Origin: a bacterium
GTDB lineage: Bacteria; Patescibacteriota; Microgenomatia; UBA1400; RBG-16-45-19
DNA length: 12,931 nucleotides
Reading direction: 5' to 3'
Assembly (NCBI GenBank): GCA_003247275.1
Contig: QKAA01000005.1
Coordinates: 1 to 12,931 of the forward strand
Both the position numbers and the translations under genes were made by a program. The notes beneath the pieces are model-generated. The model did not search any database. It worked only from the letters and a program-made list of their open reading frames with translations, and was not told the DNA's origin. This document shows positions 6,582 to 12,614 of this stretch, in pieces. Position 1 is the stretch's first letter; each line of letters opens with the position of its first letter.

Positions 6582-7256
6582 ATGCAGATTTCAACTCGTA
6601 CTAAAGGATATATTTTCGCCGGCAGTGCTTTTATCGTTATTATTGGCATTATTTTAGGGACTGTTTACTTTTTCAGTAATCGATCCATTAAAGATACTGA
6701 TGCTCAACTTGCCCTTAATAGCCGGGAAGCGACAAATCCACACCAACAAGTCAGAGCTATTCGTTTTCGTGACACTGAAACAGGGGAAACATCAGAAATT
6801 TTAATGGATGGAACCGTTAATCTTTATGATAAAAATGGTAATCTTCTCAAAACCGGTCGACGAGGTTTCGCTGAAACTCAAAACATCTTTCGTCGTTACG
6901 AATATCTCATAAACAGCGGTAAATCTTTCACCGGTGGTAAATATGAAATCGAAATTGAAACTCAAACAGGTGTTACCATTATTGAATCAGGCGGAGATAC
7001 CACTCAAGGAGATTTAATTGATGATTCAATTGATTTTATTGATAATACTATCAATCCTACTCCGACTCCCACTGCTGCTCCACCTACCCCAACTCCCTCT
7101 GGTTATGTCCCTCCTCCTACTCCCACACCCAGTCCAACCCCACTTCCAGACAAACCTGACTATCTCAACGCTCCACCCTTTACCTGCGAAGACTATTATC
7201 TAGAAACCGGAAAACCACTCAAAATCTCCAACGTTTACTGCAACCTCGATAATTAG
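6582..7256 (+). CDS. Membrane-anchored protein with Pro-Thr linker, unknown function
   Basis: A 224-aa protein without a recognised family. Residues 9-31 form an N-terminal transmembrane anchor after a short basic end (RTK). Residues 45-135 are a compact polar region with strand-like repeats (IRFRDTETGE, ILMDGTVNLYDKNGN). An acidic stretch (about 137-156) leads to a Pro-Thr-rich linker (159-189, PTPTPTAAPPTPTPSG and similar), and the last 25 residues carry Cys202 and Cys220, which could form one disulfide. The layout is anchor, domain, rigid linker, small C-terminal cap, as in proteins that cross a cell wall or S-layer. It lies between the pilin and comM and its promoter element resembles that of pilM-N, so a pilus-related role is plausible. 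The start ATG is preceded by no ribosome site, as for several other genes here. Confidence 0.75.
   Translation: MQISTRTKGYIFAGSAFIVIIGIILGTVYFFSNRSIKDTDAQLALNSREATNPHQQVRAIRFRDTETGETSEILMDGTVNLYDKNGNLLKTGRRGFAETQNIFRRYEYLINSGKSFTGGKYEIEIETQTGVTIIESGGDTTQGDLIDDSIDFIDNTINPTPTPTAAPPTPTPSGYVPPPTPTPSPTPLPDKPDYLNAPPFTCEDYYLETGKPLKISNVYCNLDN
7056..7148 (+). repeat. Pro-Thr codon repeat region
   Basis: Low-complexity coding DNA with repeated CCT/CCA/ACT/ACC codons encodes the Pro-Thr-rich linker of the surrounding gene. The repeat is imperfect at DNA level, so it is selected as protein rather than generated by recent slippage alone. Confidence 0.7.
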
Positions 7257-7260
7257 AGTA

Positions 7261-7294
7261 TTTAACTATAAAAACGTATAGATTATAGTATAAA
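7261..7294 (+). promoter_or_regulatory. Putative comM promoter
   Basis: TATAGT (7284-7289) with a weak TTTAAC 17 bp upstream (7261-7266) would start RNA near 7296, four bases before the ATG; an overlapping TATAAA (7289-7294) lies 5 nt before the ATG. Either gives a leaderless or almost leaderless comM mRNA. The element ACGTATAGATTA (7274-7285) is echoed by ACGTATGATTA (7296-7306), an imperfect direct repeat flanking the -10 region that could bind a regulator. Confidence 0.5.
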
Positions 7295-7299
7295 TACGT

Positions 7300-8826
7300 A
7301 TGATTACGACGATAATTTCTGGAGCTTTGTCTGGACTTGATGCAATTCCTATTGACGTTGAAGTCGATGTAGCTGCCAGAGGCCTGCCCTCACTCTCGAT
7401 TGTTGGCCTACCTGATAAAGCTGTCCAAGAAGCCAAAGAACGAGTCAGAGCTGCCCTTCAAAATTCTCATATTGAATTTCCCGCCAAGCGTATCACCATC
7501 AACTTGGCTCCCGGAGATATTCCCAAACAAGGTTCATCTTTTGATTTGCCTATCGCCATCGGTATTATTTCCGCCGCGGAAGAGATTGATCTTAATTTTT
7601 CTGACAGCATGATTATTGGAGAACTATCCTTAAATGGTTCAGTAAGATCAAGTTTGGGTGTATTGCCCATGACTATCACTGCCAAAAAAATGGGCCTAAA
7701 AAACGTCTTCATTCCCGCAATAAATGCGCACCAAGCAGCTTTAGTTGATGGCATCAACGTCTATCCCGTAGCCACTCTAAAACAACTCATTGATCACTTA
7801 TCAGGCATTGAATTAATTCCCTCGATCCCAAAAGTCGATCTAGAGTCACTCCTAATCAATCAAGAAGTTGAAATTGACATGAGCGAAGTCGTTGATCAGG
7901 AACAAGCGAAGCGTGGTTTGGAAATTGCTGCTGCTGGTGGTCACAACATTTATTTTTACGGCACGCCCGGAGCTGGTAAAACCATGCTCGCCAAAGCACT
8001 AGCCGGCATTCTTCCCAAATTAACCACTGATGAGGCCTTAGAGCTAACCAAAATATATTCAGTTAGTAGCGTGAGTGATCAGCCCATTGTTACCAGTAGG
8101 CCATTTAGAAGTCCACACCATACCACCTCAAAAAATGGATTAATCGGTGGCGGTTCAATTCCCAAACCAGGTGAAATCTCTTTGGCTCATCGGGGCGTCT
8201 TATTTTTAGATGAGTTTCCTGAATTTCCCCGATCAATTGTTGAGTCCTTAAGACAGCCACTTGAAGACGGCGAAATAAGTATTGCTCGTGCCGCCCAAAC
8301 TAACAAATATCCTTGCCGGTTCATGTTAGTTGCCGCCGCCAATCCCTGCCCTTGTGGTTACTTTGGTTCAAAACAGAAAACCTGTATCTGCAGCTCTCAA
8401 CAGATAATTAAATATCAAAAAAAGATATCAGGACCAATTCTAGATAGAATTGATCTGCATTTAAAAATTCCTCCAGTAGAAATAGTTAAATTAGTTAATC
8501 ACCAGTCAAAAAATGCAAAAACTTCCGCAGAAATGAGATCACGTGTTCAATCTGCTAGAAACATTCAATACAGTCGTTTTCAAAAAGCCAATATTCACAC
8601 TAATGCTGAAATGTCATCCAAACAAATTGGCAAATATTGTCCATTAAGTCAGGAAAATCGATCGTTTCTATTGCACGCAGTTAAACAATTAAATCTAAGT
8701 GCCAGGGCCTATTACAAAATAATTAAAGTTTCCCGGACCATTGCTGACCTAGAAAATTCAGAAGATATTACAAGAGACCATATTGCCGAAGCAATTCAAT
8801 ACCGTCACCAACAAGAAATTAATTAA
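7300..8826 (+). CDS. comM: ComM/YifB family Mg-chelatase-like AAA+ ATPase
   Basis: A full-length 508-aa ComM protein. The N-terminal Lon-protease-like domain (about 1-170) has VEVDVAARGLPSLSIVGLPD and the KQGSSFDLPIAIGI segment. The AAA+ domain follows with Walker A GTPGAGKT (221-228), RSPHHTTS, Walker B LFLDEF (301-306), a sensor-1 region AAANPCPCGY (345-354) and SGPILDRIDL with Arg383 as likely arginine finger. Four Cys in NPCPCGY and KTCICSS (350, 352, 362, 364) look like a metal site. The C terminus has SARAYYKIIKVSRTIADLE, the sensor-2 region. ComM is known in Gram-negative species as a hexameric branch-migration helicase that integrates transforming DNA. Its place directly after pilus genes fits DNA uptake here. 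Its stop overlaps that of the opposing gene by 8 nt. Confidence 0.95.
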   Translation: MITTIISGALSGLDAIPIDVEVDVAARGLPSLSIVGLPDKAVQEAKERVRAALQNSHIEFPAKRITINLAPGDIPKQGSSFDLPIAIGIISAAEEIDLNFSDSMIIGELSLNGSVRSSLGVLPMTITAKKMGLKNVFIPAINAHQAALVDGINVYPVATLKQLIDHLSGIELIPSIPKVDLESLLINQEVEIDMSEVVDQEQAKRGLEIAAAGGHNIYFYGTPGAGKTMLAKALAGILPKLTTDEALELTKIYSVSSVSDQPIVTSRPFRSPHHTTSKNGLIGGGSIPKPGEISLAHRGVLFLDEFPEFPRSIVESLRQPLEDGEISIARAAQTNKYPCRFMLVAAANPCPCGYFGSKQKTCICSSQQIIKYQKKISGPILDRIDLHLKIPPVEIVKLVNHQSKNAKTSAEMRSRVQSARNIQYSRFQKANIHTNAEMSSKQIGKYCPLSQENRSFLLHAVKQLNLSARAYYKIIKVSRTIADLENSEDITRDHIAEAIQYRHQQEIN

Positions 8827-9454
8827 ACTGGAAACTGGTCGCTAACTGATACACAATCGCCGCTAAGCTTGGATTAACTGGACTATACGAAATCGTGTAA
8901 GACCTATTTCTATCGACTCCAACCACATAAATAATTGTTTCGATTCCATCACGTATTCCATGCAATTCCGACACAGTTGATGTAGTGTTATTAAGTATCT
9001 GTGTATCCACATTACGGAATGTTTTAACTTCCTGTTCAACCACCTGTTCTCTTGATAATTCATTCTCCCAAATCGTAATCAATGAATCCGCCCCAGTTTG
9101 ATGAAGGGCGACTAATTGCAAACACGCATCCTCTCCTTCAGTCGATAAAACAGTAAACGGCGTTTGATATTCGTAAGCAATGCCCATAGTTTCATTCACA
9201 CAAGATCGCGTTTTAGCATTTTTATTCACTGCCCGTAAAAAATCAGCATCATCAAGCAATTCTTCAGCAATTAATTTTTTAGAAAATCCTTCTCGCACAT
9301 ATCCTTGTTGCTGTAAAACTTGATAAACTCCCGTTCCCAAAAAAATACTGGCTATCAAAATAAATCCAGTCAACAAAATCGAAGTGATGACCCTTCGCTT
9401 CTTTGTCCACGGTGGTAATTGTTGCTGATCTGTAAATTCTTGTGATTGGTTCAT
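8819..9454 (-). CDS. Membrane-anchored protein of unknown function, coupled to nfo
   Basis: A 211-aa protein I do not recognise. A polar Gln-rich N terminus (1-20) ends in KKRR, followed by one transmembrane helix (about 22-44) and an extracytoplasmic domain of about 165 residues. That domain contains Cys85 and Cys111 (possible disulfide), a strand-rich middle (FTVLSTEG, CLQLVALHQ) and a C-terminal half reading ETIIYVVGVDRNRSYTISYS, ending ATSFQF. This ending resembles the general pattern of PsbP/DcrB-like lipoprotein folds (strand, helix, SF-F terminus), but similarity is too weak for a call. Its ATG overlaps the TGA of nfo (ATGA, 9451-9454), so it is translated after nfo. Its stop overlaps the comM stop within TTAATTAA. 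Confidence 0.82.
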   Translation of the reverse strand: MNQSQEFTDQQQLPPWTKKRRVITSILLTGFILIASIFLGTGVYQVLQQQGYVREGFSKKLIAEELLDDADFLRAVNKNAKTRSCVNETMGIAYEYQTPFTVLSTEGEDACLQLVALHQTGADSLITIWENELSREQVVEQEVKTFRNVDTQILNNTTSTVSELHGIRDGIETIIYVVGVDRNRSYTISYSPVNPSLAAIVYQLATSFQFN

Positions 9455-10305
9455 GCAAGTAAAGCGCGCAAATCCGCGATATCTTCACTCCCAGGACCGC
9501 CTGAATTTTTCCCGGGAACTTCAAGTATAAAAGGCAGCGATTTAAATTGTGGGTGGTTTAACCAATTAGCGATACCCTCATTTCCTAAGTAACCGCTGCC
9601 AATATTTTCATGTCGATCTCGATGGGCATTAAACTCATATTTTGAATCATTGACGTGAATCACTTTAACTTTATCGATTCCAATTTTTTCATCTACCTCA
9701 TCAATAAATTGATTCAATTTTTGTAAATCGCGTCCATCGACTCCACTCACAAACGCATGTTGAGTGTCCAAACAAACACCAATTTTGGTCTCATCTGCTC
9801 CTTTGCGGATCGCCGCATTAACCAAAAAAGCGAGCTCATCCACTGTTTGTCCAATTGTCCCAGCATGGCCTGCCGCATTTTCCAACAGTAACATCGTCTT
9901 ATCCGGAGAAGCAGTTACCACCTCAGAAATTGCCTGAGCCACAGACTCTTTCACCGTATCAAATCCTGCCCCTTTATGGCTGCCAACATGAAAAATCGTG
10001 CCAATGGCTCCAATCTTGCCAGCAAGCGTTTGATAAGAAATGAGTGATTCTTTAGAAGCTTCAACATAATCAGGTTTTTCACTGGCCAAATTAACTAAAT
10101 AGACCGCATGAAACACATGATCTTTAACCGACGATTGCGCTTTTGCCGCAAGATAAGCCTTAATCACTTCTTCGGAGTGGGGGATAAACTTAAGACTTCT
10201 TGGAGAAGAAGCAAATGTTTGAATGGCCGTAGCTCCGATTGATTCACCGCGGGAGATTGCTTTATCCAGTCCACCGCTGATTGATACATGTGCGCCAAGT
10301 GTCAT
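9451..10305 (-). CDS. nfo: Endonuclease IV (AP endonuclease)
   Basis: A 284-aa enzyme that nicks DNA 5' to abasic sites in base-excision repair using three zinc ions. All nine expected metal ligands can be placed: His66, His106, Glu142, Asp180, His183, His217, Asp230, His232 and Glu262, in the motifs HAVYLVNLAS, FHVGSHKG, LLENAAG, CLDTQHAF, IHVNDSK, HRDRHENIG and ILEVPG. The N terminus GAHVSISGG is typical, so the ATG at 10305 is right. The usual DTCH is DTQH here, which spares the ligands. Length is normal. The -10 box TATTCT sits 6 nt before the ATG, so the mRNA is probably leaderless. It is divergent from rdgB and followed by an unknown membrane protein with a 4-nt overlap. Confidence 0.96.
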   Translation of the reverse strand: MTLGAHVSISGGLDKAISRGESIGATAIQTFASSPRSLKFIPHSEEVIKAYLAAKAQSSVKDHVFHAVYLVNLASEKPDYVEASKESLISYQTLAGKIGAIGTIFHVGSHKGAGFDTVKESVAQAISEVVTASPDKTMLLLENAAGHAGTIGQTVDELAFLVNAAIRKGADETKIGVCLDTQHAFVSGVDGRDLQKLNQFIDEVDEKIGIDKVKVIHVNDSKYEFNAHRDRHENIGSGYLGNEGIANWLNHPQFKSLPFILEVPGKNSGGPGSEDIADLRALLA

Positions 10306-10310
10306 GAGTG

Positions 10311-10320
10311 TAGAATACCA
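10311..10320. promoter_or_regulatory. Overlapping divergent -10 boxes of nfo and rdgB
   Basis: On the minus strand TGG-TATTCT (10320-10312) is an extended -10 box, six bases before the nfo ATG at 10305. On the plus strand the same base pairs read TAGAAT (10311-10316), a possible -10 box for rdgB with a leader of roughly 18 nt. AT-rich alternatives nearer rdgB (for example AATAAT, 10324-10329) exist. No -35 boxes were recognised. Confidence 0.45.
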
Positions 10321-10340
10321 TTAAATAATTCAGAATTCAT

Positions 10341-10940
10341 ATGCACACCATTTTATTTGCCTCAAACAATCCAGGGAAAATAGCTGAAGTAACTGCTATC
10401 ACTCAGCCCTTAAACATTCAGCTCATTACTCCCAAGCAGGTTCCTGCTTTAACTAACATTGATCCGGAAGAGACGGGCGAGACTTTTGCTGAAAACGCTT
10501 TGATTAAAGCCAGGACTTTCGGTCGGCTTTCAGGTCAAGTAACCATCGCCGATGACTCAGGTTTATGCGTTGATGCTCTCGACGGTTATCCAGGAATTAA
10601 ATCAAAACGTGTCGCTGACACAGACGAACAACGAATTCAAACCCTCCTTGATAAACTCCAACAATATCCAGAGCCAAATCAACGCACTGCTCATTTCATT
10701 TCCGCCATGGTTCTTTTTGACCCTAGTTCAGAAAAATGGCACCAGGTTGAAGGTCGAGTTGACGGCTACATCGCTCTTACACCTCAAGGTGAAAGTGGAT
10801 TCGGTTATGATCCCATTTTTATGTATCCACCCCTTAGTAAAACCTTTGGCCAATTGTCAGCAACCGAGAAAAATGAAATTTCTCACCGCCGTCTTGCTCT
10901 CGATCAAATGAGAAAAATAATTCGCAAACGCTATCGTTAA
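10341..10940 (+). CDS. rdgB: RdgB/HAM1 family ITP/XTP pyrophosphatase
   Basis: A 199-aa house-cleaning enzyme that hydrolyses dITP/ITP and XTP to the monophosphates and pyrophosphate, preventing their incorporation into DNA and RNA. Family motifs in order: ILFASNNPGKIAEV (4-17), TFAENALIKA (48-57, acidic metal-site residue Glu51), IADDSGL (69-75, Asp71/Asp72 with the catalytic Asp), DGYPGIKSKR (81-90; the common form is PG-x-SAR), GFGYDPIF (153-160) and the SHR signature (181-183). The length is standard. No ribosome site precedes the ATG. The stop overlaps that of the opposing aminopeptidase gene in the four bases TTAA. Confidence 0.95.
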   Translation: MHTILFASNNPGKIAEVTAITQPLNIQLITPKQVPALTNIDPEETGETFAENALIKARTFGRLSGQVTIADDSGLCVDALDGYPGIKSKRVADTDEQRIQTLLDKLQQYPEPNQRTAHFISAMVLFDPSSEKWHQVEGRVDGYIALTPQGESGFGYDPIFMYPPLSKTFGQLSATEKNEISHRRLALDQMRKIIRKRYR

Positions 10941-12136
10941 ATTTGAAATTTCCCCGAATCAAACAATACTTTAGTGGATCCGTCAGCCAGTTCTGCTGTG
11001 ACCAATCGATCCGTGGTAGCGATAATATCGCAATGTTCCCCAGAGTCATTAAAACCCATTCGCTTCCAGTCAGATTTAGGCACATTCAAAGGATCGCCGT
11101 CATACGCATCCTTATATGACATCCCCACCGCTATATGGGTATTTCCAAATTCGCCGCCAATATTTTCATCATATAAAGTGTTGGCCATAAAGTGAGTTAT
11201 TCGCGACATCGAGGCATCAGTCAAACTAAACTCACCAATCTTATCCGCATTTGGTCGTCTAATCATTTGCCGTAACAAATCTTGATTTTTCGACGCAGTC
11301 GCCGAAACGACTTTGCCATTTTTAAATTCTAACCGAACGTTTTGAATTAACTTTCCATACCGGTAAAGTGGCTGGTCAAACGAAATATTGCCTTGGGTTC
11401 CTCTCCAATCAGGGCTGGTGAAAATTTCAAAACTGGGGATGTTTCTGCCGCCTCCACCCACCCATTTTCGTTTTTTTCCTAAACTCATCCATAAATCAGT
11501 ACCACGAGCTTCAAGATGAATTCGAGTTATCGGCAAATGATTCAAAGCAGTCTTTATTCTTTTTTGTTCCAAAGAAATCTTTTTCCATTCCGCTACTGGG
11601 TTTTCCTTATCCAAGAAACAGGCATCAATAATCTGTTCCCAATATTTCTCCAAACTTAAGTTTGCTTCTTTTGCCATTGCCATGGTTCCATAAAGAGCTA
11701 AAGTCCAGGTGAATTTTCCTGAATATTCTTTATCAGACATCCATGAACGAGCTTTCTTTTGTGCTTCCTGATTCTTAATGATTTTTTCTGCGGGAATATG
11801 TTGTAGTTCGTGAAGATCATGATCTGCCAAAATTCCAATCGAATGATCAATTAAATCCACTCGAGCCTTAATAAATTTTTTGGGGAAAAAAGTTAATTGG
11901 TCATCATTGGCTAACTCATAAAACAGTGGATCAATTCCAGTCGGCAACAACCGAACCACAGGATGACCGCCAGCTTTTAAAATTGCCTTATAAAGAGATA
12001 GTAATAATGGTTTAGCTACATCTGGCACCAAACATTGAACCACTTCATTAGGCTTAATTCCTTTTCCAGAATTAAGGGCAAAATTAACCAGCACATCAGC
12101 ATATCGATCAAGAATGATCTGAGAAGGACTATACAT
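10937..12136 (-). CDS. M29 family (thermophilic) aminopeptidase
   Basis: A 399-aa metallo-aminopeptidase of the AmpS/AmpT type, a cytoplasmic dimetal enzyme releasing N-terminal amino acids from peptides. The expected ligands can be placed: Glu237 in PSFEIFTSPDW, Glu302 in IGEFSLTD, His334 in NTHIAVG, and His368/Asp370 in EHCDII; Tyr341 and the LYDEN segment (321-325) also match the family. Normal length. I start at the ATG at 12136. A GTG at 12166 would add WRRRNRPRI, which is out-of-frame translation of the upstream zinc-ribbon gene. The upstream stop lies inside this gene's first codons (8-nt overlap, 12129-12136), indicating translational coupling. In host-dependent bacteria such peptidases probably recycle scavenged peptides; that is inference. 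Confidence 0.92.
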   Translation of the reverse strand: MYSPSQIILDRYADVLVNFALNSGKGIKPNEVVQCLVPDVAKPLLLSLYKAILKAGGHPVVRLLPTGIDPLFYELANDDQLTFFPKKFIKARVDLIDHSIGILADHDLHELQHIPAEKIIKNQEAQKKARSWMSDKEYSGKFTWTLALYGTMAMAKEANLSLEKYWEQIIDACFLDKENPVAEWKKISLEQKRIKTALNHLPITRIHLEARGTDLWMSLGKKRKWVGGGGRNIPSFEIFTSPDWRGTQGNISFDQPLYRYGKLIQNVRLEFKNGKVVSATASKNQDLLRQMIRRPNADKIGEFSLTDASMSRITHFMANTLYDENIGGEFGNTHIAVGMSYKDAYDGDPLNVPKSDWKRMGFNDSGEHCDIIATTDRLVTAELADGSTKVLFDSGKFQI

Positions 12137-12296
12137 TATTCTGGGCCTGTTCCGCCGTCTCCACACCGTAAGCAGCCAACTCTTGATTACATACCGGACA
12201 ATGAGTCACTGCCACTGCCTGCTTGTATTTGGTGAACTCTACTTCGTAACTATCAATTGATTGTTTTGTTTGGCAACTTGGGCAAAAAAAATCCAT
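12129..12296 (-). CDS. Small zinc-ribbon protein
   Basis: A 55-aa protein not covered by usual length cut-offs. It starts MDFFCPSCQTKQ and continues through VTHCPVCNQELAAYG, so two CxxC pairs (Cys5/Cys8 and Cys33/Cys36) form a four-Cys zinc ribbon, with a Lys/Glu-rich strand segment between them (KYKQAVAVT) as in small zinc-ribbon proteins. AGGAAA lies 10 nt before the ATG. It begins 12 nt after the stop of the upstream small membrane protein gene and overlaps the aminopeptidase start by 8 nt, so the three genes form one operon. The family name is not known to me; a nucleic-acid or protein-binding role is possible. Confidence 0.8.
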   Translation of the reverse strand: MDFFCPSCQTKQSIDSYEVEFTKYKQAVAVTHCPVCNQELAAYGVETAEQAQNNV

Positions 12297-12308
12297 CGAC
12301 TAAATTTC

Positions 12309-12572
12309 CTAATGTAATGCAATATAAAGCGCAATTTCTAATAAAATCATGAGTACCGTCAAAATGAATGTCTTCGCCAAATCTTGGCGAATATATAAAG
12401 GGTCATAATCATAAAGAGCTAAAGTATCCACTTTGGCTGGCAAAGTTCGGGATTTTGCAGTTTGAGTCGATTCAGAAGATTTTGTTTCGACTCCACTAAA
12501 ACTTCTCGATGCCGGGAAAGCATAGTGATATGTCGCTCTCATTTTCTGTTTCTTAGTTCGTTTCTTTGCCAT
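12309..12572 (-). CDS. Small C-terminally anchored membrane protein
   Basis: An 87-aa protein with a strongly basic N terminus (MAKKRTKKQKMRA), a Ser/Thr/Lys-rich middle (about 20-47), a YDYDPLYIRQDL segment and a single hydrophobic helix at the very end (about 67-86), leaving almost no residues outside. This is a tail-anchored layout with the basic part in the cytoplasm, where it could touch nucleic acid or the ribosome. Not a family I can name. First gene of the operon with the zinc ribbon and aminopeptidase. An extended -10 box lies 7 nt before the ATG, so no ribosome site is present. Confidence 0.8.
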   Translation of the reverse strand: MAKKRTKKQKMRATYHYAFPASRSFSGVETKSSESTQTAKSRTLPAKVDTLALYDYDPLYIRQDLAKTFILTVLMILLEIALYIALH

Positions 12573-12579
12573 ACCCCAA

Positions 12580-12588
12580 ATCTTATCA
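12580..12588 (-). promoter_or_regulatory. Extended -10 promoter of the small membrane protein operon
   Basis: TGA-TAAGAT on the minus strand (12588-12580), then exactly 7 nt (TTGGGGT) to the ATG at 12572. The transcript should begin at or next to the start codon. No -35 box is evident, as expected for extended -10 promoters. Confidence 0.6.
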
Positions 12589-12601
12589 CATAAAAATCAT
12601 G

Positions 12602-12607
12602 TAAAAT
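12602..12607 (+). promoter_or_regulatory. -10 box of the DUF4446 gene
   Basis: TAAAAT is followed by exactly 7 nt and the ATG at 12615, the same geometry as the divergent promoter at 12580-12588. It predicts a leaderless mRNA. No clear -35 box. Confidence 0.5.
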
Positions 12608-12614
12608 ACGATCT

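Noticed and set aside
7056..7148. Possible CRISPR or tandem DNA repeat
   Set aside because: Repeats are short imperfect Pro/Thr codons inside a coding frame; there are no spacers or conserved repeat units.
7018..7203. 61-aa Leu/Pro-rich open frame on the plus strand
   Set aside because: It is the shifted reading of the Pro-Thr codon repeat inside the larger gene; the composition is purely that of a low-complexity shadow.
12137..12166. GTG start and Arg-rich extension of the aminopeptidase
   Set aside because: The stretch is coding for the zinc-ribbon protein in another frame, and M29 proteins do not start with such an extension.
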